64,000 nt of DNA from JADCRZ01 sp037718865 (GTDB lineage Bacteria; Bacteroidota; Bacteroidia; Chitinophagales; Chitinophagaceae): the NCBI GenBank assembly GCA_037718865.1, contig JBBJMP010000001.1, positions 631,044 to 695,043 on the forward strand. Direction: 5' to 3'. The notes under the pieces are model-generated. The model was not told the DNA's origin. It ran no database searches and was given only the letters and a program-made list of their open reading frames with translations. Positions within the stretch are counted from its first letter, which is position 1; each line of letters starts with the position of its first letter. Shown in pieces: positions 17,133-26,146 of this stretch. A program made the translations under genes and the position numbers.

Positions 17133-18123
17133 CTAACGCTCTAAGGCAGCCATCACCATTTTTTTGTAACTATTGCCAACTGGCAGTTGCCTGCTGCTGA
17201 TCTCTATCGTTTCTGCCGTAAACGCATTAATATTGTTTAGCGCTACAATAAAAGATTTATGAATGCGCAAAAATCCCTGCGTGCCGAGTTGTAACTCCAT
17301 AATTGGAGTGACCGGTAGGTGATGATCTCCTTTTGTCTGGTGACCACTTTCACATAATTTCCCCTCCCTTCCAGGTAAAGAATTTCCTCCAGCAGAACCT
17401 TTACCATTTTCCTGTCTTCTTTCAGGTAAATGAATGAAGTGGATGTACTGACCGGAGTTGCAAGAGATGGTTCATGATAACCTGTATATGACTAATTTCC
17501 CTTTCCAGCAATATAACGCTTTTACCGGCTTCATACACCATATATCGCATGAGGTCAGAAAGTTTAAGAACAACTTCCGCTGCCACATCAGATCGCTGCA
17601 GGATAAGTCCGTATAAACTGTTTAGTGTATTAAAGAAAAAATGTGGCTGCATCTGCGTTTGCAAATATTTCATTTCCGAAACCAGTTGTTCTTTTTCGGC
17701 AAGTTGCAGGCGTTGCTGGTTCTGATACCAGTATTTCATCACTTTAATAGTGCCCGCAACAATAACGGTGGAATTGATAATAAGTATGATGCGGACTATA
17801 GTGTTTATGTTCAGGTATAAAGCGCTACTCTTGCTCCCATCGTTGAACCATGGATGAAAGAAATATACAAGAATAGCCTGTTCCAGCAGGCCGGCACCGA
17901 TCAGCGAAACGATAAAAATAATGGAAAATGCAGCTATCTCTCTCCTGAGTAAAAATACCGGCAGCAGAAAATAAATGGTCCAATAAGTCATCAGCATCCG
18001 TCCCGGCAAAAAAAAGGCTTCATATACAAATGACCGGATATAGTGGTCCCTGCCTGATCCTTCCGCCCACACGACGCCAAAGAAGATCCAGATGGATAAC
18101 CAAAATGCCATATGCCACAGCAA
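17133..18123 (-). pseudogene. Collapsed LytS-type kinase / LytTR regulator locus
   Basis: The 5' part (18123 down to about 17475) encodes four or five membrane helices and the His_kinase signature QMQPHFFFNTLNSLYGL up to REISHIQVIMN, where the ATPase half should begin. Instead the sequence passes straight into a LytTR DNA-binding domain in another frame: FIYLKEDRKMVKVLLEEILY, GNYVKVVTRQKEIITY. One more frameshift near 17300 leads to GFLRIHKSFIVALNNI and IEISSRQLPVGNSY, ending at 17133. So the kinase ATPase domain and the regulator receiver domain have been deleted and the remains fused out of frame. The membrane part could still be made as a short protein but cannot signal. Confidence 0.85.
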
Positions 18124-18394
18124 CCGGTTCCTTAAAAAAATATGTGTATTGTCCTGGCTAAATCATACGGCCTTATGATGTTAAATATCTGAAAAAATCA
18201 TTAGCAGTAAATCATTATTATGTGAACGCCTGAAAATGCTATGCGAATGGCCTTTTTTGACCATTAACCAATTAACACTTTTACTGTTTAGTGAGCAATG
18301 CTCCGTCTTTGTGTATACTTTGCATTTTTCTTTTCTTTCGCCTTTGTGGTTTCTTTTTAACCACAAGGGGCTCAAAGGTCACACAAAGAAGGCA

Positions 18395-18733
18395 CTAAGA
18401 TAGTCTGACCATAAATAATCCTTTGCTGCTTTCAACAGTAAGGAAATAGGAACCACCCGCTAATGTGGAAACGTTTAGATGAACGTTTCTGCTCACGTCG
18501 AGATCATAATTTTGCCTTAAAACAGCAGAAGCTCATGCGTCCAGCACTTTTATTGTAATCTCCCCGCTTTCCACTGCAGTACTGAAGTATATCTGCATTG
18601 TCCTTACTACCGGGTTAGGTGCAATGCGAATACCTTTATTATTATCTTCCAATAATACTGCTGTCCTTATTTCAGAGTAGTTAAACTTTCCGTCTATATC
18701 TACCTGCTTTAAGCGGTAATAATACTTTACCAT
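18395..18733 (-). pseudogene. Orphan type IX secretion sorting domain, with an in-frame stop
   Basis: The frame starts with YYYRLKQVDIDGKFNYSEI and IRIAPNPVVRTMQIYF, the 'P-N-P' start of a type A T9SS sorting domain. A TGA at about 18533 interrupts it after KVLDA. The same frame then resumes with LNVSTLAGGSYFLTVESS and ends LFMVRLS at the stop 18395-18397. No large secreted protein precedes it; upstream is an unrelated gene in the opposite direction. It is the 3' end of a lost surface or secreted protein. Confidence 0.75.
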
Positions 18734-18845
18734 GACCTATTGAACTTAATTTTTGATTTAGGAAGTTGTACAAACACCAGCCGCTAAGAACCAAATCGAT
18801 GTTAAGATTAAATTTTAAAATTCTCCTTTTATTAATGTTCTATTT

Positions 18846-20111
18846 TTGTATGCCATTTTATTCATCAAAAATTTGTTTGTGAAACCATTAAGTCTATTCC
18901 TTTTAGTTATACTGGCCTTTACGGAAACAGGTTATTGTCAAAGCGTGCTACAAAACGGTTTCTACAGGGCAACGCTCACCAGGCAGGATAGTAACATGGT
19001 GGTTTTTAATCTGCAGGTAGACGATATCAATGGAAAAAAGCGCCTGCAAATCCTTAATGCGGAAGAAAAGATCCTTGTGTCAGATGTCAGCATAAAAAAT
19101 GATTCCGTAAACTTTCGCATGCCTGCTTTCGAATCGGAATTTAAATCAACTATACAGAGTGACGGCTCACTGAAAGGCGTGTGGATTAATCGAACTGCTT
19201 CGACAACGCAGTATTGGCCTTTTGCTGCCGTTCCCGGACAAAACTGGCGTTTCGCGGAAAACCAGGGAAAAGCCACGAACGACATCAACGGAAAATGGGA
19301 GGTCAGCTTTACAAGACCAAATAATACCATCAGGCCTGCAATTGCATCATTTAAACAAACAGGTAATAAGCTTACCGGAACTTTTTTGACGCCCTCCGGG
19401 GATTACCGTTACCTGCAGGGTATAGTGACCGGCGACTCCTTATATTTGTCTGCTTTTGATGGATCAAATGTCTATCTCTTCAGTGCAAAACTAGAAAATC
19501 AACATACGATTACCGGTGGATTATTCAGGTCTGGCATTGCAGGTAAAGAAAAATGGGAAGCCGTTCGAAACGAAAAAGCAACCCTGCCAAGTCATGCACC
19601 ATCCCTTAAAGAAGGATCATCCCGATTAAACTTTACCTTTAAGGATATCAACGGAAGGATGGTTTCCATCAATGACGAGCGTTTTAAGAATAAAGTGGTG
19701 ATCATCCAGCTCATGGGTTCGTGGTGCCCTAATTGTTTGGATGAAACAAAATTCTTAAGTGAATACTATAACAGGAATCGTTCTCGGGGCGTAGAAGTAA
19801 TTGCCCTGGCTTATGAATATTCTACCGATTTTGAAAGATCACAGAAAAGCCTGCGCCGGTTTCAGCAGCTATACAACGTTCAGTACCCCATGCTGATAAC
19901 AGGTGTTACTGCCAGTGATACGATGAAAACGGAAAAGACCCTGCCCCAGCTAACCCCTATACGTGCTTTTCCAACTACCCTCTTTCTCGACAAGAAAGGC
20001 TATGTCAGAAAACTGGAATCAAGTTATTATGGTCCGGTAACAGGAGAATTTCATGAGGCCTTTAAAAAAGAGTTCTTTGAGACAGTGAGCGGCCTGATCG
20101 GGGAAAAATAA
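18846..20111 (+). CDS. TlpA-like thioredoxin-fold protein, exported
   Basis: About 410-421 residues. A signal peptide follows either the TTG at 18846 or, more naturally, the GTG at 18879 (VKPLSLFLLVILAF). The N-terminal 230 residues form a beta-rich region of lipocalin or DUF4369-like look. The C-terminal 150 are a thioredoxin domain with WCPNC (Cys 294 and 297), a cis-proline region near FPTTLFLDKKG, and IALAYEY. It probably acts in the periplasm as a thiol-disulfide reductase or resolves disulfides of exported proteins. It is not in an operon. The convergent neighbour is separated by two palindromes. Confidence 0.85.
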   Translation: MYAILFIKNLFVKPLSLFLLVILAFTETGYCQSVLQNGFYRATLTRQDSNMVVFNLQVDDINGKKRLQILNAEEKILVSDVSIKNDSVNFRMPAFESEFKSTIQSDGSLKGVWINRTASTTQYWPFAAVPGQNWRFAENQGKATNDINGKWEVSFTRPNNTIRPAIASFKQTGNKLTGTFLTPSGDYRYLQGIVTGDSLYLSAFDGSNVYLFSAKLENQHTITGGLFRSGIAGKEKWEAVRNEKATLPSHAPSLKEGSSRLNFTFKDINGRMVSINDERFKNKVVIIQLMGSWCPNCLDETKFLSEYYNRNRSRGVEVIALAYEYSTDFERSQKSLRRFQQLYNVQYPMLITGVTASDTMKTEKTLPQLTPIRAFPTTLFLDKKGYVRKLESSYYGPVTGEFHEAFKKEFFETVSGLIGEK

Positions 20112-20210
20112 TTTTATCATAATGGCATATCCATCCTGATAAAAAAAGCCAATTCGGTTAGGACTGACTGACCAAGGGCTGAGAGGAGGTTGTGCTGTTC
20201 AAGTCCCTAT

Positions 20211-20241
20211 ACCCGTGGTTGGTGTTTTCACCAACCACCCG
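20211..20241 (+). repeat. REP-like palindrome, copy 1
   Basis: GTGGTTGGTG, TTTT, CACCAACCAC forms a perfect 10-bp hairpin at 20215-20238. It lies between two convergent genes and could end transcription from both sides. An inverted copy lies about 85 bp to the right. Confidence 0.7.
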
Positions 20242-20317
20242 CGGGGCGGAATGCTTATCTGTTTCTAATTTGCTCCCTTGACTAAGATCTTTAATCGTTT
20301 ATGCATCACGGCCTCTC

Positions 20318-20350
20318 CGCTGTGGGTTGGTGAAAACACCAACCACGGGT
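20318..20350 (-). repeat. REP-like palindrome, copy 2 (inverted)
   Basis: The reverse complement of copy 1 with one extra base: GGTTGGTG, AAAA, CACCAACC with GTGG/CCAC flanks at 20322-20346. Flanking CCGC and ACGGGT bases also match copy 1 in inverted order, so the pair is one inverted repeat of about 30 bp arms. Confidence 0.7.
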
Positions 20351-20371
20351 TTGAGAGGGGATCATTTATTG

Positions 20372-21532
20372 CTAATACTTCCAATCCACGCCAGTATCTT
20401 TCCAGCTTTTTGAGTTAGCAGAATCCAGCACGGCCTGGCAGACCTTTTGCGTTTCAAAGGCTTCAGCAAAAGTTGGGGAGCAGGGCTGTCCGGTTTCCAG
20501 GCTCTTGATAAAATCTGCTACCTGGTGAATAAACGTATGTTCATAACCGATACTAGTACCCGGAATCCACCATCTTTTCATATAAGGCTGATCGCTGTCT
20601 GAGACATGGATCGATCGCCACCCCCGCACAATTGAATCATCACTATGATCGAAGAATTCGAGCCGGTTCATATCATGCAGGTCCCAGCGTATGGAGGCAT
20701 GTTCTCCGTTGATCTCAAAAGTGTATAGGGCCTTGTGGCCACGCGCATAGCGGGTAGATTCGAAAACACCTAAAGATCCGTTTTCGAAATGACAATGGAA
20801 TATGCAGGCATCATCAATACCTACTTTCTGTACCTGCCCCGTTAACTGGTGAACGCGTTCTTTGACAAAGGTCTCCGTGACTGCAGACACATCGCGTATT
20901 CCGCCGTTCATCCACATGGCCGTGTCTATGCAATGCGCCAGTAGATCGCCGGTAACACCGGAGCCGGCAGCCTCTGCATCCAGTCGCCACAGGGCTTCTC
21001 CGCCTTGCGGGAGGTCGGCGTTGATTGTCCAGTCCTGTAAAAAATTTGACCGGTAATGAAATATCTTGCCAAGCTTTCCTGAGTCGATCACCTGTTTGGC
21101 CAGGGTAACTGCCGGTACCCTGCGGTAGTTATACCAGACGGTATTAGGTACACCCGCTTTTTCAATGGCAATGACCATGCCGCGCGCTTCTTCCAATGTT
21201 CGCGCAAGGGGTTTCTCGCAGAGGATCATCTTACCGGCTTCCGCAGCAGCGATTGCAATTTCAGCATGGGTATCATTTGGCGTGCAGATGTCTACGGCAT
21301 CAATGTCATCACGCGCAATGACGGCCTTCCAGTCGGTTTCGTATGACTCGTAGCCCCATTGTTCGGCAAAAGCGCGAACCTTATCCTCCCTCCGCGAACA
21401 GATTACTTTTAATACCGGCCTGTATTCGAGCTCGGGAAAGAAATCACCTATGCGTTTATATCCGTTTGAATGCGTTCTTCCCATCAAACCACCACCGATC
21501 AATCCAATTTTTAATTCCTTTTTTGTTGACAT
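20372..21532 (-). CDS. Gfo/Idh/MocA-family oxidoreductase
   Basis: 386 residues. The Rossmann start GLIGGGLMGRTH (about 10-21) binds NAD(P). ICTPNDTHAEIAIAAAEAGK and LCEKPLARTLEEA supply the conserved EKP lysine. The C-terminal domain has GDLLAHCIDTAMWMNG with the usual His/Asp pair. There is no signal peptide, so it is cytosolic. Family members oxidise or reduce sugars, polyols and 3-keto sugars. It is followed upstream by a sugar isomerase, a cupin isomerase-like gene and DUF4432 on the same strand, with short gaps, so they form one catabolic operon. Confidence 0.93.
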   Translation of the reverse strand: MSTKKELKIGLIGGGLMGRTHSNGYKRIGDFFPELEYRPVLKVICSRREDKVRAFAEQWGYESYETDWKAVIARDDIDAVDICTPNDTHAEIAIAAAEAGKMILCEKPLARTLEEARGMVIAIEKAGVPNTVWYNYRRVPAVTLAKQVIDSGKLGKIFHYRSNFLQDWTINADLPQGGEALWRLDAEAAGSGVTGDLLAHCIDTAMWMNGGIRDVSAVTETFVKERVHQLTGQVQKVGIDDACIFHCHFENGSLGVFESTRYARGHKALYTFEINGEHASIRWDLHDMNRLEFFDHSDDSIVRGWRSIHVSDSDQPYMKRWWIPGTSIGYEHTFIHQVADFIKSLETGQPCSPTFAEAFETQKVCQAVLDSANSKSWKDTGVDWKY

Positions 21533-21566
21533 GTTGTAGCTGTTTAGCGTTGAATTTATAGTTCAT

Positions 21567-22610
21567 TTATTCCTCCCGCCATCCATGCAGTTGCCTTACT
21601 TTGATCATAAAGGACAGGATATCGTTCCAAGTCTTTTGCTCCGTCATCACGGCGTTGGGAAACATACATCCGTCCCAGCAAATGTGTGTAAAGGCTTTGG
21701 TCAGCTCTCCATTTTCTTTCCGGAGCCAATGGCCGGCATCCACCGGAATGTCCAGTTTTCCATTTGGATCTGTTGAAAGGCAATGCCTTCCGGTTTTGTC
21801 GTGTGATCCTGTGCCGTGTACCGTGCCATCGTTCTGCGCCACATGAAAATCGATGGTCCATGGACGGAGTGCAGCAGTAAGGGTTTTGAGGCCTTCAGTC
21901 AAGGCCTCGCGGTCGTTCCAGTCGAAGTTCTCCGGCAGGATCCTATCTTGCGGGCTGTTATAACCCAGAAGATATAACAGCGTATGCGCCATATCTGCCT
22001 GGAAACCGATGTTGGGACGATCGACCGCTTCCAGGGTTTCAACCATGGCCCTCCAGCTATGCATGCCGCCCCAGCAGATCTCGCCCTCAGCTGCCAGCTT
22101 TTCACCGTAACCCGCGGCCACATCGCAGGCTTCCCGGAAGGTGTCTGCAATCAATTTTGTTCCTTGTTCCGGATCTTTTGTCCAGGTCAATGGGTCGGTT
22201 GCCGAATCGATACGGATCACTCCATAAGGATGAGCGCCTTCTTCCCGTAAGATCTTTGAAACATGGCAGGCCTTTCGAACCTGATCCACAAACCGGCTGC
22301 GTTCTTCCGGGTTACCCATGGCGGAGCCTCCTGTCGGAGGCCAGATGGGTGCCACCAGAGATCCGATAGTCAAATTCCTTCGGGTGACTTTTTCAGCCAG
22401 TTGTTTAATACCATCGTCCGTACTATCAATATCGAAATGTCCCTCAAACAGGCCAATGTCTATGCCATCGAACCTGATGCCGTCGACCTCAGCCGCAGCG
22501 GTGAGGTCAAGCATTTCATCGAGGGAAATGACCGGCTCCGAACCGGGGCCCTTGCCCACAATACCGGGCCAGGAAGCATTATGAATCTTTGGATAATTAT
22601 TTTCTTGCAT
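21567..22610 (-). CDS. Sugar phosphate isomerase/epimerase-type TIM barrel
   Basis: 347 residues. The AP-endonuclease-2 / xylose-isomerase-like barrel is seen in GIRFDGIDIGLFEGHFDID, AEGEICWGGMHSWRAM, NIGFQADMAHTLLYLLG and TIDFHVAQNDGTVHGTG. The His and Glu/Asp residues in these strands would bind a metal. No signal peptide. Such enzymes move carbonyl groups on (keto)sugars or inosose. It lies 34 bp from the Gfo/Idh gene, suggesting consecutive steps. The exact substrate is unknown. Confidence 0.88.
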   Translation of the reverse strand: MQENNYPKIHNASWPGIVGKGPGSEPVISLDEMLDLTAAAEVDGIRFDGIDIGLFEGHFDIDSTDDGIKQLAEKVTRRNLTIGSLVAPIWPPTGGSAMGNPEERSRFVDQVRKACHVSKILREEGAHPYGVIRIDSATDPLTWTKDPEQGTKLIADTFREACDVAAGYGEKLAAEGEICWGGMHSWRAMVETLEAVDRPNIGFQADMAHTLLYLLGYNSPQDRILPENFDWNDREALTEGLKTLTAALRPWTIDFHVAQNDGTVHGTGSHDKTGRHCLSTDPNGKLDIPVDAGHWLRKENGELTKAFTHICWDGCMFPNAVMTEQKTWNDILSFMIKVRQLHGWREE

Positions 22611-22720
22611 ATGGTTTGAATAAGTGAATGAGTAAATATTGTAGGAAGTTTAAGGTTTAACGTTTAAGGTTTTAAACTATTTTATTAAGTGAGACTATAC
22701 GCTTTGGAGAACCTTAAACC

Positions 22721-23941
22721 TCAAACCTCTATCCCCAGATCCGGATTTCCGGGGCCAAAATGTTTCAGGATTACGATCGGGTCAGTAGTTGACGGATTTA
22801 CGATCGTCACTCCCTCTTTGGCTGCCGCTTCGCTGATAAAGAATTCATCATTGGTTAACTGTCCGTAACGGATCAACGCAGGAGTTTCGATATCCCATAC
22901 GCCCATCTTACCATGTCCCTGCATCACAATAATGCCATAAGCTGCTCCATCTTTGATGGTAACTGTAACGCCGGGATGGATGGTAAGCTCTTTGGCACTG
23001 AAAGCCTCCGATTTATAACACACCCAGTTTTCCACGTAACCGCCTGCGTTCATTTCATCCATCGATCTGACTGGCCTCGGACGCATGTAACGGTGCTGCT
23101 GCAACTGGGGATCCAGGTTCAGTTCCCAGTCGATCACATCAAGCAGTTGTTCGTAATCACCTATGCTTTCCTGCGGAGTTCCGTTCCATAATAATTCCTC
23201 CGGGATGATCGCTTCATTTACGAGTGACTGGTACATGGCAAAAACATCGGATGCCTTTTGCGGCTCATAAGTGCACATACTTCCGGGGGCATGAAGCAGT
23301 CCTGGCGGAACATCCCAGCCGGTTCCTGGTTCGAGTCGGAAAGCCTGTGAATAGTTGGTGATCTTGTTGTCACCCTTTGTGAAATTGACCAGGCATTGCC
23401 GGATATCTTCCCTAGAAGTGCCAGGTGCAATACCCATAAACGTATAGGGAAAGTCACCCCCATGATTATTCAATTGGGGTGGAAAATAATACGCCTCGGG
23501 TTTACCCATCTGGCCGATGAGAGCGGCCTTTTCGTCATTGTGATGGATATGGTGTGGCAGGGGGCCCATGTTGTCAAAAAATTTGGAGTACATGGGCCAG
23601 CTGCCATGTTCGTTCCATAATCGTTCGCCGATCAGGGAGCCTCCAAGCTGGCTGATGGCATCTCTTAGCAAAGTCCGTTCTTCTGCCGAGCCATCTTTAA
23701 AAACAATAAAACTCAGGCCCTCGTTTTCACCGGTCAGCGGGCCATTTTTTGCCGGTGTGGTTGAAGAAAGCCATCGTTCGTCTATGCCTCCCCGTTGACC
23801 TCCCAGCACATAGTAGTCGTCGGGATGCAGCTTTATCCGTCGGCCAGGCACACAAAATGATCGTGGCACCCAGGTTGGAGCAAGACGTAAAATCCCTTTC
23901 CCCTGTTCCATTGCTTTTTCAGCTAAAGATTGTTTTTCCAT
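22721..23941 (-). CDS. Cupin-type protein, class I mannose-6-phosphate isomerase-like
   Basis: 406 residues with two cupin-like parts. PLPHHIHHNDEKA (about 130) is a typical metal-binding His cluster, and WDVPPGLLHAPGSMCTYEP has the second His. The C-terminal beta-barrel (TIHPGVTVTIKDGAAYG) completes the fold. It starts MEKQSLAEKAMEQGKGIL at the ATG at 23941. Related proteins isomerise phosphosugars; here no phosphate-binding motif is obvious, so the substrate could be a free sugar. It lies in the minus-strand sugar operon, 17 bp from the DUF4432 gene. Confidence 0.75.
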   Translation of the reverse strand: MEKQSLAEKAMEQGKGILRLAPTWVPRSFCVPGRRIKLHPDDYYVLGGQRGGIDERWLSSTTPAKNGPLTGENEGLSFIVFKDGSAEERTLLRDAISQLGGSLIGERLWNEHGSWPMYSKFFDNMGPLPHHIHHNDEKAALIGQMGKPEAYYFPPQLNNHGGDFPYTFMGIAPGTSREDIRQCLVNFTKGDNKITNYSQAFRLEPGTGWDVPPGLLHAPGSMCTYEPQKASDVFAMYQSLVNEAIIPEELLWNGTPQESIGDYEQLLDVIDWELNLDPQLQQHRYMRPRPVRSMDEMNAGGYVENWVCYKSEAFSAKELTIHPGVTVTIKDGAAYGIIVMQGHGKMGVWDIETPALIRYGQLTNDEFFISEAAAKEGVTIVNPSTTDPIVILKHFGPGNPDLGIEV

Positions 23942-23957
23942 GGTTTTGTATTAAAAA

Positions 23958-25034
23958 TTAACTTTTAATCAGCCCTCGTTGAATTTGTAAAAACGTATTT
24001 ATTTTTTCCTGCTGGTTCAACACTTCAATGTCAAGATCGTAAATCCGGCTCTCACCCGGCGGTATAAAAATCAACTCATTCTGTTCCCTGGCCCTGGCCT
24101 GCCCAATGGGTGGATTAGTCGCAGGTTCCAGGCCCGTTACATATTCGCCCTTGCCCCAGTGCTGCCAGTTGGTTAACCAGGGCAATTGCTTTTTCAGAAA
24201 TCGTAAGCTCACAGCAATGCCAAGCCGTGAATTATATAACCCCGAAACACACTGTCCTGAAGCATCGGCAGCGATGTCGATAAAGGCCGCCTCCTCGCCC
24301 GTACCGCTATGTTCGTCTAAGGGTGCGGGACATTTACGGAAATTATTTTGGTTGTTGAAAATCTTATTGTTTACATCGCCATCACGGGATACCCAGTTGC
24401 CATCCCAGATGAGGTCGGTTCCTTCATCAACCAGGGGCCATCCGAAGTTACAATGATAAAGCATCATGTGGGGAGCAGGTGTGTTACCTCGGTTTATTAC
24501 TTCATCATGAATGTGAATCCATGCATGTCCCAGCTTTCCCGATATGGTCCTTTTCAACTCGAGTAACGGACCTAAAACCCGGGATTGTTTCATCGTACCC
24601 GTGATGCTCATCTCCAGGATTCCCGCCTCTGGGTCAGGTTGCCTGATCAATTCCATTTCGGCCGGAGTATTGGAGATTTGCCCATGAAGGCCACGCTCTC
24701 CGAAAACGTCAGATTCGGGACCACCGACATGGTCGAGCCCGCAGGTAGTAATCAGCCCTCCCCCAAAGGTTCTCAGCCAATCGAGGCCCCGGTGCGAAAA
24801 AGGCTGCGGAAAGGTTATGGCGGAATGGCTCAGCCAGGCCAGGCTATGCTGATTATAAAAGGCATCTGCAATATCCATTGCCCGGTCGATGACCACTTTA
24901 TACCGCAGGCCTGTTCCGGTATTTATCCATGCAATGCGGGTTCCCCGGCCGGTTCCGTTATCTAATACAGCCGTCTCAATACCGCCAAGCTGAGCGGGAT
25001 TGGATATTTTGTCGCGCCAGGTTTCAGGTGTCAA
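23958..25034 (-). CDS. DUF4432 aldose-epimerase-like protein
   Basis: 358 residues of galactose-mutarotase-like beta-sandwich. Landmarks are RYKVVIDRAMDIADAFYN, RTFGGGLITTCGLDHVGGP, LHGQISNTPAEM, MMLYHCNFGWPLVDEG and the C-terminal YVTGLEPATNPPIGQ with a GES ending. These fit DUF4432, which groups with aldose 1-epimerases and has conserved His/Glu. It is the first gene of the minus-strand sugar operon, about 300 bp from a divergent DUF1080 gene. Its likely role is to interconvert anomers of the incoming sugar. Confidence 0.88.
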   Translation of the reverse strand: MTPETWRDKISNPAQLGGIETAVLDNGTGRGTRIAWINTGTGLRYKVVIDRAMDIADAFYNQHSLAWLSHSAITFPQPFSHRGLDWLRTFGGGLITTCGLDHVGGPESDVFGERGLHGQISNTPAEMELIRQPDPEAGILEMSITGTMKQSRVLGPLLELKRTISGKLGHAWIHIHDEVINRGNTPAPHMMLYHCNFGWPLVDEGTDLIWDGNWVSRDGDVNNKIFNNQNNFRKCPAPLDEHSGTGEEAAFIDIAADASGQCVSGLYNSRLGIAVSLRFLKKQLPWLTNWQHWGKGEYVTGLEPATNPPIGQARAREQNELIFIPPGESRIYDLDIEVLNQQEKINTFLQIQRGLIKS

Positions 25035-25338
25035 ATGGTTGGTTTTCTTAATAACGATGATGGTTATGCGCTTTCAGCTATTTGTTATGAGTTTCATTCT
25101 TTGTGTTTTTCCTACAATACCTGAGCAGAATACGGAAAGTCTTTAGGATCTGGCTTAGTAATGACTAATGTATGAAAATAGTCTGACAAAGAAAGGTTCG
25201 AATAAGCGGAAATGTGTAATAATATTTTATTACTCACCCTGAAAGGATGGAAGTTGCCTGGCCTTCATTTGTTTTGTGCTGTCTGCAATTTTTTCATAGA
25301 TTGCTATACATTAGCCCGGTTTAAACCAACAAGCACAT
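25035..25338 (+). other. Divergent promoter region of the sugar genes
   Basis: 304 bp between the minus-strand DUF4432 operon and the plus-strand DUF1080 gene. It must carry promoters for both. I see no clear operator palindrome, no RNA gene and no other gene. Confidence 0.4.
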
Positions 25339-26109
25339 ATGAAACATACTATATTTTTTCGGATTGGGATCATATTCGTCCTATTTGTGATCAGTAGTGG
25401 AAAAATTTTCAGCCAGGCAGCTCGTGATAAAAACGGTTTTGTGCAGATCTTCGATGGCAAAACACTTAAGAACTGGGAAGGAGACCCTGTTTACTGGAGG
25501 GTGGAAAACGGCAGCATAGTCGGCGAGGTCACCCCGACGACGCTTTTGAAAACCAATACCTTCCTGATCTGGCGCGGCGGTCAGCCCGCCGATTTTGAAT
25601 TTAAGACAGAATTCCGGATTGCTTCCACAGGGAACAGCGGTATCAATTACCGCAGCGAACAATTAAAAGATGTACCCCACGCATTAAGAGGGTACCAGGC
25701 CGATATTGATGGAACAAATCGATACACTGGCCAGAATTATGAAGAACGAGGACGTACCACATTGGCCTATCGCGGACAAAAAACGGTGGTAAACAAGCAG
25801 CCAAATCCTACAACGCCGCCATCGCTGCAACCCAATATTAAAAGTAACGCCTGGACGGAGACAACTGTGACGAGCTCGTTAGGGAACATGGATTCGTTAA
25901 AATTGCATATTAAGAACCAAGACTGGAACGAGTGCCATATTATAGCCAAAGGCAACAGGTTGCAGCACTATATTAATGGGGTGCTGATGAGCGATGTTAC
26001 TGACGATGACCCGATCAATCGTAAGATGAAAGGACTTCTCGGCGTACAGGTGCACGTGGGTCCACCCATGAAGGTAGAGTACAGGAACTTAAGATTGAAG
26101 CGATTATAA
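25339..26109 (+). CDS. DUF1080 (3-keto-disaccharide hydrolase-type) secreted protein
   Basis: 256 residues with a signal peptide (MKHTIFFRIGIIFVLFVIS). The LamG-like domain shows the family order: FVQIFDGKTLKNWEGD, YWRVENGSIVGE, FEFKTEFRIASTGNSGINYR and the C-terminal NRLQHYINGVLMSDV, GLLGVQVHVGPPMKVEYRN. DUF1080 proteins have been linked to cleavage of 3-keto-glycosides. The neighbouring dehydrogenase and isomerase would supply or use such 3-keto sugars. It is divergent to that operon. It is the best hint of the pathway's chemistry. Confidence 0.9.
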   Translation: MKHTIFFRIGIIFVLFVISSGKIFSQAARDKNGFVQIFDGKTLKNWEGDPVYWRVENGSIVGEVTPTTLLKTNTFLIWRGGQPADFEFKTEFRIASTGNSGINYRSEQLKDVPHALRGYQADIDGTNRYTGQNYEERGRTTLAYRGQKTVVNKQPNPTTPPSLQPNIKSNAWTETTVTSSLGNMDSLKLHIKNQDWNECHIIAKGNRLQHYINGVLMSDVTDDDPINRKMKGLLGVQVHVGPPMKVEYRNLRLKRL

Positions 26110-26146
26110 GTAAGATAATCTCAACATTATTATTATCAGTTGATTT

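Noticed and set aside
21343..24965. Many plus-strand frames opposite the sugar operon
   Set aside because: They are antisense to genes with clear family motifs and arise from the GC-richer codon pattern.
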